From: DASZMJ01 sp035551935
GTDB lineage: Bacteria; Planctomycetota; Planctomycetia; Isosphaerales; Isosphaeraceae
Assembly: GCA_035551935.1 (NCBI GenBank)
Contig: DASZMJ010000517.1
Location: 1 to 18,046 of the forward strand
Length of the DNA: 18,046 bases
Reading direction: 5' to 3'
Positions 7,159 to 14,715 of this stretch are shown here, in pieces. Positions within the stretch are counted from its first letter, which is position 1. The number at the start of each line of letters is the position of its first letter. Both the position numbers and the translations under genes were made by a program. Below the pieces are notes generated by a model that ran no database searches, had not been told where the DNA came from, and saw only the letters and a program-made list of their open reading frames with translations.

Positions 7159-8034
7159 TTTTCCTAATCTCTCTGGATGTGTATAGATGTTGAATCCCGA
7201 GCCTCGAAGGAAGCCGACGAGGGTGACGCCGCAGCGCTCGGCGACGGCGACGGCGAGGCTCGAGGGGGCCGAGACGGCGCAGACGATCGGCACGCCGGCG
7301 ACGGCGGCCTTCTGGACGATCTCGAAGCCGGCGCGGCCGGAGGCGAGCAGGATGCGACCGGACAGGGGGACCAGGCCGTCGAGCAGGGCGCGGCCGATCA
7401 GCTTGTCGACGGCGTTGTGCCGGCCGACGTCCTCGCGCACGGCCAGGAGCCGGCCGTCGCGGTCGAAGAGGCCGGCGGCGTGCAGGCCGCCGGTGCGGTC
7501 GAAGACCGGCTGCCCGCGCCGCAAGCTCGCCGGCAGGGCCAGGACCGTCGCGGCCGACACGACCGGCCCCGGCGCCGCGAGGGTCGTGCGGATCGCGACC
7601 TGGTCGAGCGTCGCCTTGCCGCAGACGCCGCAGCTCGAGTTGGCGAAGAAGTGCCGCTTCAGCCCCTCGTCGTCGAACGGCCGCGCCAGCTCGACGACGA
7701 CCGTGTTGCACGCCCGTCCGGCCCCCCTCGGACCGCACGGCCGGGCCGCGACGACCTCGGCCCTGTCGCGGATGATCCCCTCGGTGAACAGGAAGCCGAT
7801 CCCCAGCTCCACGTCGTCGCCCGGGGTCCGCATCGTCACCGCGACGCTCCTCGCCTCCTGGCCCGGCCCCCGCGCGCGGATTTCGAGGGGCTCCTCGGCC
7901 GCCAGCCAGTCCTCTCGGCCCTCGCCCCCTTCCGGCCCGACGACCACCACCCGCGCCCGGACCTCCGCGGCCGACGCCCCTCGGTCGTCCGCGATCCGTA
8001 CGGCCTCCCCCCGGACCTCCACGTCACCGGCCAT
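7144..8034 (-). CDS. fdhD: formate dehydrogenase accessory sulfurtransferase FdhD
   Basis: A 296-residue FdhD. The protein carries sulfur from a cysteine desulfurase to the molybdenum bis-MGD cofactor of formate dehydrogenase-like enzymes in the cytoplasm. Visible signatures are EEPLEIRARG, VTMRTPGDDVELGIGFLFTEGI, the catalytic SSCGVCGK loop (Cys135 and Cys138), VREDVGRHNAVDKLIG and the C-terminal SGRAGFEIVQKAAVAGVPIV and SAPSSLAVAVAERCGVTLVGFLR. I chose ATG 8034 because GGGGGG precedes it and the homologous region begins soon after. ATG 8082 and TTG 8109 are alternatives. The last residues KSAEC and the TGA stop come from a heptamer repeat, so the native C-terminus has probably been altered. 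It lies upstream of the oxidoreductase on the same strand, with a 102-base gap. Confidence 0.93.
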   Translation of the reverse strand: MAGDVEVRGEAVRIADDRGASAAEVRARVVVVGPEGGEGREDWLAAEEPLEIRARGPGQEARSVAVTMRTPGDDVELGIGFLFTEGIIRDRAEVVAARPCGPRGAGRACNTVVVELARPFDDEGLKRHFFANSSCGVCGKATLDQVAIRTTLAAPGPVVSAATVLALPASLRRGQPVFDRTGGLHAAGLFDRDGRLLAVREDVGRHNAVDKLIGRALLDGLVPLSGRILLASGRAGFEIVQKAAVAGVPIVCAVSAPSSLAVAVAERCGVTLVGFLRGSGFNIYTHPERLGKSAEC

Positions 8035-8131
8035 GCGCCCCCCGCCGTCGTCGCCCCTCGACGTTGGCTTCACTCCCACCATTCTCCGCCGCGCCGGGCG
8101 GGGAATCAAGGACGGGGCCGCTTGACCGGGT

Positions 8132-8143
8132 TTGTCGTGACAA
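8132..8143. promoter_or_regulatory. operator-like palindrome upstream of the toxin-antitoxin pair
   Basis: TTGTCGTGACAA is an inverted repeat of five bases each side of GT, and it overlaps the -35 box of the candidate promoter. Ribbon-helix-helix antitoxins usually repress their own promoter by binding such palindromes, so this is a reasonable binding site. Binding is inferred, not shown. Confidence 0.4.
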
Positions 8144-8165
8144 TGTACGGGACTCGGACTAGAAT
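8137..8165 (+). promoter_or_regulatory. sigma-70-type promoter of the toxin-antitoxin operon
   Basis: GTGACA (8137-8142) and TAGAAT (8160-8165) each match five of six consensus bases and are separated by exactly 17 bases. The -10 box ends 33 bases before the antitoxin ATG. Confidence 0.6.
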
Positions 8166-8198
8166 ACCTCGGAGATGCGACGATTTCGGGAGGGACTT

Positions 8199-8489
8199 AT
8201 GCCGGCACGACCCTTACGGACCGCGAAGCTCGACCTGAGGCTCTCGCCGGAGGCGAAGCAGACGCTCCAGGCCGCGGCATCGGCCTCGCGCCGGTCTGTC
8301 AGCGACTTCGTGCTCGAGAGCGCCCTGGCGAGGGCCGAGGAGACGCTCGCCGATCGGAGGCGGTTCGGCCTCGACCCCGCGCGGTGGCAGGAGTTCCTGG
8401 AGGCGCTGGACGCCCCGCCGAGGGCGCTGCCCAGGCTCGAACGGCTGTTCCGGGAGCCGAGCGTCTTCGAGCGAGATGCGCTCGGATGA
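8199..8489 (+). CDS. TacA-type antitoxin (DUF1778 ribbon-helix-helix)
   Basis: A 96-residue antitoxin. Residues 8-48 (TAKLDLRLSPEAKQTLQAAA, then SRRSVSDFVLESALARAEE) form a ribbon-helix-helix DNA-binding domain of the DUF1778 family. The tail DRRRFGLDPARWQEFLEALD, followed by LERLFREPSVFE, is the characteristic toxin-wrapping region. It should neutralise the acetyltransferase encoded next and repress the shared promoter. ATG 8199 is chosen because GGGAGGG lies four bases before it and the length then matches the family; an in-frame ATG at 8175 would add eight residues. Its stop overlaps the toxin start by three bases (ATGA). Confidence 0.92.
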   Translation: MPARPLRTAKLDLRLSPEAKQTLQAAASASRRSVSDFVLESALARAEETLADRRRFGLDPARWQEFLEALDAPPRALPRLERLFREPSVFERDALG

Positions 8490-8989
8490 GCGATCCGCTC
8501 CGGATCGAGAAGCTGCGCGCGGACCACGCCGTCGGCGATTTCGATTGCGGACGCGAGGAGCTCAACCGCTTCTTCACCCGATTCGCCCTGACGAATCAAC
8601 AGGCCGGATCCTCCCAGACCTATGTGGCGGTGGTCGGCGAGTTCGTGGCCGGCTACTATTCGCTGGCCGTGGGCGAGGTGGCGTATGACTCGGCCCCGGA
8701 CCGGCTGCGCAAGGGCCTGGCGCGGTATCCGGTGCCGCTCATGTTGCTGACGAGGATGGCCGTCGCCAAGGCATGGCAGGGGCGAGGACTCGGCGCGGGG
8801 CTTCTCAAGGATGCGATGCGACGAACCCTCCAGGCCGCCGACATCGCCGGCATCCGCGCCTTCGCCGTCCATGCCAAGGATGAGGCCGCTCGCTCGTTCT
8901 ACGAGCATTTCAACTTCATCCCCTCACCGACGGACCCGCTCCACTTATTCGTCCTGATCAAGGATCTCAAGCGAATCTGCGGGCCGTGA
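8486..8989 (+). CDS. TacT-type GNAT toxin
   Basis: A 167-residue GNAT acetyltransferase toxin. Known relatives (TacT, AtaT, ItaT) acetylate the amino group of charged tRNAs and block translation; which tRNA is hit here is unknown. Visible features are the opening DHAVGDFDCGREELNRFF, typical of the family, the strand VAGYYSLAVGEV, motif A LLTRMAVAKAWQGRGLGAGLL with the acetyl-CoA loop QGRGLG (98-103), and AARSFYEHFNF with Tyr139 in the catalytic position. All key residues are present, so the toxin looks active. The start ATG 8486 overlaps the antitoxin stop, which fits translational coupling. The long upstream extension in the same frame is only the shadow of the antitoxin gene. Confidence 0.92.
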   Translation: MSDPLRIEKLRADHAVGDFDCGREELNRFFTRFALTNQQAGSSQTYVAVVGEFVAGYYSLAVGEVAYDSAPDRLRKGLARYPVPLMLLTRMAVAKAWQGRGLGAGLLKDAMRRTLQAADIAGIRAFAVHAKDEAARSFYEHFNFIPSPTDPLHLFVLIKDLKRICGP

Positions 8990-9057
8990 GGTCACGGGGT
9001 GCCCCTCTCGACGATCTCGGCGTCGCGACTCCCTGGCCGCGCCCCGGCCCGATCTCC

Positions 9058-9063
9058 TACAAT
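9058..9063 (+). promoter_or_regulatory. possible -10 box for the AhpD-like gene
   Basis: TACAAT lies 40 bases before the ATG at 9104, in the gap after the toxin gene. No convincing -35 box stands at the usual distance, so this is weak. Confidence 0.3.
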
Positions 9064-9103
9064 CGGGGCCGATCGGCCCGACCCGGAAATGGAGGGGACG
9101 ACG

Positions 9104-9433
9104 ATGGCGTACGACGACGGGATCGTGGTGGAGTACCTGCGCAAGGCGCACGAGACGTCCGATCTGACGGATCGGGAGAAGCACCTGGTGGGCCTGGCGG
9201 TGACGTTGACGAGGGGGTGCCAGGTCTGCACGAGGAGCCGGATCGAGAAGGCGAGGGCGGCGGGGATCGGCGACGAGGCGCTCAATGCGCTGGTCGCGGT
9301 GGTGGCGGCGGTCAACGCGGGGGTCTCGGCCGCGACGGCGCGGGAGGGGTTCCGCATGCTCGACGAGGCCGCCGCCGCGGACGAGCCTTGCGAGGACCTC
9401 TGCGCCGCCGGGACGGGCCCGGGACGCGCCTGA
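9104..9433 (+). CDS. carboxymuconolactone decarboxylase/AhpD-like protein
   Basis: A 109-residue all-helical protein of the CMD/AhpD family. REKHLVGLAVTLTRGCQVCTR (residues 24-44) is the core helix pair with a CxxC redox motif (Cys39, Cys42), followed by IEKARAAGIGDEALNALVAV. AhpD-type enzymes use CxxC plus a nearby histidine to reduce peroxides or transfer electrons. Here the histidine position (three residues after the second cysteine) is Arg46. The C-terminal tail adds a second cysteine pair, CEDLC (Cys96, Cys100). The activity is therefore uncertain but redox-related. GGAGGGG upstream fixes ATG 9104. It converges on the FHA gene, 14 bases from its end. Confidence 0.88.
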   Translation: MAYDDGIVVEYLRKAHETSDLTDREKHLVGLAVTLTRGCQVCTRSRIEKARAAGIGDEALNALVAVVAAVNAGVSAATAREGFRMLDEAAAADEPCEDLCAAGTGPGRA

Positions 9434-9447
9434 GCGGCCGACCCCGA

Positions 9448-10707
9448 TCAGGGGCCGTCCTTCTCCTTGCCCGCGAGGTTGTTGAGGATCTTCCGCCAGC
9501 GCCCCTGGCCCTCGTCCTGGATGTCCTGGACCTTGCGGGCGAGCCAGAGGTGGATGTCGTCGGGGGCATCGGGGATCGGCTCGGTCAGCGGGGGGGGCTC
9601 GGGGACCTTCGGCCGGGGCTTGGGTGGGGGCGTCTCGTTCGACGGCGGCGAGCCGGCGGCGGGCAGGGCGGGGGGGGGAGATTGGGCCTGGCGGAGCTGG
9701 TCGAGCTCGTCGCGGAGCAGGGACATCTGCTCCTGGTGCATGCCGGCGAACATCCGGCAGACGGCGACGATCGCCTGCTGGAACTGCGCGGCCATGTCCT
9801 GCTGCGACCGGCCGAACTCGCGGACCAATGCGGCCAGGAGCTCGTCGGAGACCTCGGAGCGGCCCGTCAGCACCTCGGCCGTCGCGGCCCTCGGCCTCGG
9901 CGCGACTCGCCGCAGGGCCTTCGACGGCGCCGGGCCGAGCGGCCGGGAGGTGGGCTCGATGAGGCGCGGGCCGCCGCGCGGGCCCGCGTCGAGGCGGACG
10001 AGGAGTCGCCTCGGACCGATCCGGAGCTCGTCGCCGTCGTCGAGCAGGGCGCAGCGGATCGGCGACCCGTCGAGCAGGACCCCCTCGGCCGCCAGCAGGT
10101 CGACGACCCAGGGACCTTCGGGCGTCCAGACGAGCCCCGCGTGGACCTTCGAGACCCCCGGGCCGTCGAGCCGCAAGGTGCAGGCCGTCGCGCGGCCGAT
10201 CAGCGCGACGTCGGCCGTCGGCGACCACGGGGCCGAGCCCTCCGGCTCGAGGGAAAAGGCCGGCGGCGGGTCGATCGGCGCGGGGGTCGGCTCGACGTCG
10301 GCGGTCGCCAGGGGGCGGAGCCGGAACGGACCAACCTGGAAGACCGGACCCGGCGGCCCCTCGCCAGCCCGCGACGGCCGCCAGCTCGTGCCGGTGCGGC
10401 TCTGGAGGTCGAAGCAGACGACCCGGCCGCCGACGAGCTGCAAATAGGCGTGGCGGCGGCTGACGTCGCCGTGGTCGAGGACCAGGTCCGAATCCGGGTC
10501 GCGGCCGACGACGACGAAGGGGCGGTCGAGCTCGACGACCTCCTCCGCCTCGGCCCCCTTGAGCCGGCGGCCGACCCGCAACGGCCCGGTCGCGCCGGCG
10601 GCCGACAGGAAGCGGGACCGGGGCGTCTCGTCCGGGGAGGGGGCGGGCAACTCGATCACGACGCGGGGTCCTGGGGCCTGTCCGGGCCGGTCCTCTTCTT
10701 CTAACAT
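9448..10707 (-). CDS. tandem FHA-domain protein
   Basis: A 419-residue cytoplasmic scaffold-like protein with two forkhead-associated domains, which bind phosphothreonine peptides. FHA1 (about 62-135) has FVVVGRDPDSDLVLDHGDVSRRHAYLQLVGG and LQSRTGTSW. FHA2 (about 167-240) has ALIGRATACTLRL, VSKVHAGLVW and a GVLLDG turn. The binding residues GR, S-R/K and H are kept in both. A likely helical or coiled-coil stretch follows (about 290-350, rich in Gln and Leu), then a proline-rich linker, then a charged C-terminal helix WLARKVQDIQDEGQGRWRKI. ATG 10707 is chosen for its GGGAGA site; a GTG 30 bases upstream is the alternative. It is divergent from the thioredoxin-fold gene with 92 bases between them. 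Partners are presumably Ser/Thr kinase substrates, which are not in this window. Confidence 0.9.
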   Translation of the reverse strand: MLEEEDRPGQAPGPRVVIELPAPSPDETPRSRFLSAAGATGPLRVGRRLKGAEAEEVVELDRPFVVVGRDPDSDLVLDHGDVSRRHAYLQLVGGRVVCFDLQSRTGTSWRPSRAGEGPPGPVFQVGPFRLRPLATADVEPTPAPIDPPPAFSLEPEGSAPWSPTADVALIGRATACTLRLDGPGVSKVHAGLVWTPEGPWVVDLLAAEGVLLDGSPIRCALLDDGDELRIGPRRLLVRLDAGPRGGPRLIEPTSRPLGPAPSKALRRVAPRPRAATAEVLTGRSEVSDELLAALVREFGRSQQDMAAQFQQAIVAVCRMFAGMHQEQMSLLRDELDQLRQAQSPPPALPAAGSPPSNETPPPKPRPKVPEPPPLTEPIPDAPDDIHLWLARKVQDIQDEGQGRWRKILNNLAGKEKDGP

Positions 10708-10799
10708 ATTCTCCCGATCCGACCCCGCCGGGTCCACGGGGCGATTGACCGGGCGGCGAGAATGAGACGAGGACGATCCAACGGAGGGGGACGACCACC

Positions 10800-11366
10800 A
10801 TGCCCATCGACTGGTCCGCGACCTTCGACCAGGCCCTGCCCTACGGCGCCTTCCTCGACCGCTACGCCGACACGGCCCGGCGCCCGCGGTGGGACGACTC
10901 CCACCGCCGCGTCCGGCTCGTCCCCGAGCAGCGGACCCTCCTCGCCGGCTTCACCCGGCGGATGCCCGTGCTCTGCCTGGCCGGCGCCTGGTGCGGCGAC
11001 TGCATCAACCAGTGCCCGATCCTCGACCACTTCGCCGCGGCCTGCCCGGCGATCGACCTCCGCTTCCTCGACCGCGACGCCCGCGAGGACGTCCGCGAGG
11101 CGCTCTCCATCAACGGCGGCCACCGCGTCCCGGTCGTCGTCTTCCTGAGCGAGGACTTCCAGGAGGTCGCCCGCTTCGGCGACCGCACCCTCGCCGCCTA
11201 TCGCAAGCTGGCCGCCGACCGGCTCGGCCCGAGCTACCCGACGGGCCTGGTCGCGCCCGACGACGAGCCGCTCGGCCGCGTCGTCGCCGAGTGGCTCGAC
11301 CAGTTCGAGCGCGTCCACCTGATCCTCCGACTCTCGGCGCGCCTCCGGCAGAAGCACAACGATTAG
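10800..11366 (+). CDS. thioredoxin-fold protein
   Basis: A 188-residue cytoplasmic protein of the stand-alone thioredoxin family found in planctomycetes and others. AGAWCGDCINQCPILDHF places the CxxC active site at Cys65 and Cys68 (WCGDC, against WCGPC in classical thioredoxin), with an extra cysteine at residue 72. The cis-proline loop is RVPVVVFLS (Pro111). There is no signal peptide. The C-terminal half (ARFGDRTLAAYRKLAADRLG onward) is a helical extension seen in this subgroup. It likely reduces or exchanges disulfides; the target is unknown. The ribosome binding site GGAGGGGG upstream supports ATG 10800. The membrane protein gene follows after 27 bases. Confidence 0.88.
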   Translation: MPIDWSATFDQALPYGAFLDRYADTARRPRWDDSHRRVRLVPEQRTLLAGFTRRMPVLCLAGAWCGDCINQCPILDHFAAACPAIDLRFLDRDAREDVREALSINGGHRVPVVVFLSEDFQEVARFGDRTLAAYRKLAADRLGPSYPTGLVAPDDEPLGRVVAEWLDQFERVHLILRLSARLRQKHND

Positions 11367-11393
11367 AGAGCCGGGTCCGGAAACGAGGGCGCG

Positions 11394-13610
11394 ATGGGCA
11401 AGCGGGGCGGGTTCGGCTGGCCGGCGGCCGTCGCGGCGGTGGCCGTGATCCTGGGCGGCCTGCTCGTCGGCGTCGAGCCGGTGGGGGGCGACCCCGACGC
11501 GCTCTATCGGCCGATCAAGGAGGAGCTGGGCCGCCAGCTCCGCGACGGAACCTTGCCGCTCTGGAGCGACCGCTTCGGCCTGGGCGTCCCCCTGGCGGCC
11601 GAGAGCCACGTCGCTGCTTTCTACCCGCCGAACTGGCTGCTCTTCGGCCTGCTGCCGATGCCGATCGCCTACCGGCTGTCGCTCTGGCTGCACGAGCTGT
11701 GGATCGTCGGTGCAACCTATCTCTACGCCCGGCGACTGGGGATCGCGCCCGAGGGCGCGGCCCTGGGGGGCCTGGCGTTCGCGCTCTGCGGGTTCCAGGC
11801 GTCGCACGCCTGCCACGAGCCGTTCTACCACGTCGTGCCGTACCTGCCCTTGGCGTTGCTGCTGGCCGATCGGTACGCGGAGTCGGGCCGCCTCGGCTGG
11901 CTGGCGGGCCTGGCGTTGACGTTGGGCGTGCAACTGACCCTCGGCCACTTCCAGCTCCAGGCCTGGACCTGTGCATTGGCCGTGGCCCTGGGGACCTGGC
12001 GCGTCGTGGCCGACGGCCGGCCCCTCGTGCGCGCGGCGGGCCTCCTGGCGGCGCCGGCCTGGGGGGGCGCGATCGCGGCATTGCAGGTCGCGCCGACGCT
12101 CGGCCTGCTGCGGGCCGGCGGCGGCGGCGACGCCGCCCGCGCGGCCTCGTATGCCTTCCCGCCCGAGCACTGGGCGCAGGCGGCCTTCCCCCGGCTTTTC
12201 CTGGGGTTGGGGCGCGATTACTGGTCGCCCCGGCTGTCGACGCCCGCCGACGCCTGCCTCTGGGTCGGCACCGCGCCGTTGATCCTCGCCTTCGTCGGCC
12301 TGGTCGGCCCGCGCCGCGACCGCGCCCTCGCCCCCTGGCGGGCGGTCGCGATCCTGGCGGCGATCTGGGCCACCTTGCCGCTCTGGTGGCCCGACGCCTT
12401 CCGCCTGGTCGCGGCCGTGCCGATCCTCGGCTCGTTCCGCGCCCCCGGGCGCGCGGTCCTGCTGATCGACCTCTGGCTCTGCCTGCTCGCCGGCCGGGGC
12501 CTGGACCGGGCGATCGCGGCGACTCGGGCTCGGGCCGGGGTGGCCCTGGCGTTGGCGTTCGGGATCGGCGCGGCCGGCTGGGCGTGGTGGTGGTATTCGC
12601 GATACGCTCCCAAAGCCGACCCGGCCGCCGCCTGGGCGATCGCCGCCGGCGCGCCGGCCTGGCTGGTCGCATTGGCAACGCTCGCGGCCTGGCGGCGCGG
12701 TCGGGTCGGGGCGTGGGCGCCGGCATCAGTCACGGCCGTCGAGCTTGCCGTGTTGTTCTATAGGGCCCCGGCGACGACCTGGGGGTGGTCGGTCGATTTG
12801 CCGAGATCCAGCCCGGCCCTGACCCGCCTGGCCGCCGAGCCGGGGGTCGAACTGGTCGCCGGGCCGCTCGACAACGTCCCGGCGCGCGCCGGCTTGACCC
12901 CGGCCTGGCCGTACTTCGGCATCGCGCCGCCGCCGCCGAACTACCTGCTCGAACGCAGCCGATCCCCCGACCGCCCCGACCCCGGCCGGTCGCGCTGGCT
13001 CCGCCGGCTCGGCGTCAGCCACGGCCTCTGGCGAGGTCCCGTCTCCTGGGGCGAGACGATCGCCACGCTCCCCGACCCCTCCCTCGACCGCCTCGGCCTC
13101 GACCCCGGCCCCGCCGGCCCCTGGTCGATCGTCCGCCTCGCGCCGCCGTTCCCGAGGGCCCGCGCCGCGACGACCCTGCGCGTCGCCGACGACTGGCCCT
13201 CCCTCTACTCCGCCCTCGCCTCCCGCGACGACCCCTCCGAGGCCTGGTTCCTCGCCGCCGACCGCCCCCCTACCCTGACCGTCCCCCGCGCCCAACGGGC
13301 CCGGGTGACGAGCTTCGACGGCCGTTCCGCCCGCGTCGACCACGACGGCTCCTGCATCCTCGTGATCCGCCGCACCTTCGACCCCGGCTGGCTCGCCCGC
13401 GTCAACTCCGGCGCCGAGCATCCCGTCCTCCCCGCCGACGGCGGCCTCCAGGCCATCCCCCTGGCCGGCCCCGGCCCCACCCTCGTCACCCTCCGCTACC
13501 GCCCCCGCCTCCTCCGCCCCGCGCTCCTGACCTCCGCCCTCGCGACATCCCTCGCCCTCCTCGTCCTCACCTCCTCCGCCCGCCGCCGGCCCCCGAAAGG
13601 CGAACGATGA
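11394..13610 (+). CDS. YfhO-like multi-pass membrane protein
   Basis: A 738-residue integral membrane protein. After an N-terminal anchor, the conserved loop DPDALYRPIKEELGRQLRDG, then LPLWSDRFGLGVPLAAE, then FYPPNWLLFGLLP, matches the first extracytoplasmic loop of YfhO/GT-C-fold proteins, where the acidic residue and LWxxxxxxGxP are characteristic. About ten further hydrophobic segments run to residue 470. SFRAPGRAVLLIDLWLCLLAGRGLD is another family-like motif. A soluble region of about 240 residues follows, and a last helix LLTSALATSLALLVLT closes it. GT-C proteins transfer sugars from lipid-linked donors, or act in lipoteichoic acid glycosylation in the case of YfhO; the substrate here is unknown. 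Its stop overlaps the next start (ATGA). Confidence 0.8.
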   Translation: MGKRGGFGWPAAVAAVAVILGGLLVGVEPVGGDPDALYRPIKEELGRQLRDGTLPLWSDRFGLGVPLAAESHVAAFYPPNWLLFGLLPMPIAYRLSLWLHELWIVGATYLYARRLGIAPEGAALGGLAFALCGFQASHACHEPFYHVVPYLPLALLLADRYAESGRLGWLAGLALTLGVQLTLGHFQLQAWTCALAVALGTWRVVADGRPLVRAAGLLAAPAWGGAIAALQVAPTLGLLRAGGGGDAARAASYAFPPEHWAQAAFPRLFLGLGRDYWSPRLSTPADACLWVGTAPLILAFVGLVGPRRDRALAPWRAVAILAAIWATLPLWWPDAFRLVAAVPILGSFRAPGRAVLLIDLWLCLLAGRGLDRAIAATRARAGVALALAFGIGAAGWAWWWYSRYAPKADPAAAWAIAAGAPAWLVALATLAAWRRGRVGAWAPASVTAVELAVLFYRAPATTWGWSVDLPRSSPALTRLAAEPGVELVAGPLDNVPARAGLTPAWPYFGIAPPPPNYLLERSRSPDRPDPGRSRWLRRLGVSHGLWRGPVSWGETIATLPDPSLDRLGLDPGPAGPWSIVRLAPPFPRARAATTLRVADDWPSLYSALASRDDPSEAWFLAADRPPTLTVPRAQRARVTSFDGRSARVDHDGSCILVIRRTFDPGWLARVNSGAEHPVLPADGGLQAIPLAGPGPTLVTLRYRPRLLRPALLTSALATSLALLVLTSSARRRPPKGER

Positions 13611-14023
13611 GAACGCTGCTCGCGGTCACCGCCGCCCTCGAGGTCGGGACCGGCGTCGCGCTGGCGGGCGCACCGTCGGCGGCGGTCCTGTTCCTGCTCG
13701 GATCTCCGCTCGGTCCGCCCGCCGGCGCGGTCCTCGGTCGCGTCCTCGGCGCGGCCCTCATCTCCCTCGGGGCCGCTTGCTGGTGCGCGCGCGACGACAC
13801 CGCCAGCCGGACCGCCACGGGCCTGGTCGCGGCCCTGCTCCTTTATGACGTCGCGGCCGCTTCGCTCCTGGGATACGCCCGCATCGGCCTGGGGATGTCG
13901 GGCCCGGGACTCTGGCCCGCCGTCATCCTCCACTCGGCGCTGGCGGTCTGGTGCGTCGCCTGTCTTCGAACCCCGCGCCCGAAGGCCGGCGCGGACCCGA
14001 ACGTCCGGGCCGGCCGGGGATAG
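13607..14023 (+). CDS. small four-helix membrane protein
   Basis: A 138-residue hydrophobic protein with four predicted membrane spans (about 2-20, 25-60, 72-92 and 100-120). It resembles an uncharacterised family seen across several phyla, in which the motifs LLLGSPL and GRVLGAALISLGAACWCAR recur. I know no function for it. Translation is probably coupled to the YfhO-like gene because its ATG overlaps that gene's stop by three bases. The C-terminus (RTPRPKAGADPNVRAGRG) is hydrophilic. Confidence 0.75.
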   Translation: MRTLLAVTAALEVGTGVALAGAPSAAVLFLLGSPLGPPAGAVLGRVLGAALISLGAACWCARDDTASRTATGLVAALLLYDVAAASLLGYARIGLGMSGPGLWPAVILHSALAVWCVACLRTPRPKAGADPNVRAGRG

Positions 14024-14259
14024 ATCGGTCGCCACAACCGACGTCGGTGAATGAGGTAGTCTGGACCCAGACTTTGATGAATATATTTGAATATCTATTC
14101 TATATGACTCGGCCCGCCCCCGAGAAAACCACGGCGACCGATCCATCCATTCCCGCCTCGAACAATCGGCCCGGGCTCGGGTAGAATCCAGGGCGTCTCC
14201 TCGGGCCGGGACAGTGGGCATCCCCGCGGCCGAGACCGCAACCATCGATATCAAAGAAG

Positions 14260-14490
14260 ATGACGATGAGCACTCGGGAGAAGAAACCGTCCAGGCCGAG
14301 GCCGGGCCCGTTTTTCTGCGACCGGCTCGCCGAGCCGGACCCCGCGACGCGGGCCGCGAAGCTGGCGGCCATGCTCGACCAGATCGAGCAGATCACCGAC
14401 GAGACCGACACCGACGAGGTCTGGGCCGAGGTCTTCCGCGGCATCGACGCGAGCCGGCCCCATCGCCCCGTGTTCCGGGGGATGTACTGA
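14260..14490 (+). CDS. antitoxin-like small protein, upstream of a broken PIN toxin
   Basis: A 76-residue acidic protein. Residues 26-66 are helical (PATRAAKLAAMLDQIEQITD, then DEVWAEVFRGID), and the C-terminus SRPHRPVFRGMY resembles the ending HRP-hydrophobic-F-E-G that I recall in short partners of VapC-like PIN toxins. The next GTG, three bases after this stop, begins with the PIN signature LIFLDT, which supports the pairing. No DNA-binding domain is obvious. The start is ATG 14260 or 14266; the ribosome binding site is weak (AAAGAAG). Since the toxin is truncated, this may be a solitary antitoxin. A real gene is likely but not certain. Confidence 0.6.
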   Translation: MTMSTREKKPSRPRPGPFFCDRLAEPDPATRAAKLAAMLDQIEQITDETDTDEVWAEVFRGIDASRPHRPVFRGMY

Positions 14491-14493
14491 GCC

Positions 14494-14526
14494 GTGGCCC
14501 GACTGATCTTCCTCGACACCGCACCC
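14494..14526 (+). pseudogene. N-terminal stub of a PIN-domain toxin
   Basis: GTG opens the sequence VARLIFLDTAP. The LIFLDTxP strand carries the first catalytic aspartate of PIN nucleases. After the proline the frame continues as CPPTIVACPPTL and shows no further PIN features, and none of the other acidic residues appears. The toxin has therefore been cut after about 11 codons. Confidence 0.6.
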
Positions 14527-14546
14527 TGCCCACCGACAATCGTAGC

Positions 14547-14672
14547 ATGCCCCCCGACCTTGCGGAAGTCGTCGCGGCGTGGACGAGGCTCCCCGAGGTG
14601 GTTAAGACGGGGATCATGGCGCTGGTCAAAGCCAGTAACGTGGACGGGTCCGGGTGGCCGGAGACACGGTAG
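14547..14672 (+). pseudogene. relic ORF, possibly the C-terminus of a lost gene
   Basis: In a different frame from the PIN stub, 41 codons read MPPDLAEVVAAWTRLPEVVKTGIMALVKAS and then VDGSGWPETR. The amphipathic LAEVVAAW-LPE-V-GI-ALVKA pattern is protein-like. I recall it as a recurring C-terminal segment in planctomycete ORFs, perhaps of integrase or recombinase type, but I cannot name the parent with confidence. It is likely the scar of an insertion or recombination that removed most of the PIN gene. Confidence 0.4.
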
Positions 14673-14715
14673 AAGCCGCTGAGGTGCCGATAGCCGTCCG
14701 CCAGGGCGGCGGGGC

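Noticed and set aside
8945..10807. Leftward frame of 620 codons over the FHA and AhpD-like genes
   Set aside because: Composition is Arg/Pro/Gly only; the +/- frames with FHA and CxxC motifs explain the same DNA.
10889..12763. Rightward frame of 624 codons across the thioredoxin and YfhO-like genes
   Set aside because: Arginine/proline/glycine-rich throughout with no fold; it is the shifted frame of two recognised genes.
14182..14187. TAGAAT as a -10 box for the antitoxin-like ORF
   Set aside because: No acceptable -35 box at 16-18 bases; only three of six matches were found, so it is not listed as a promoter.
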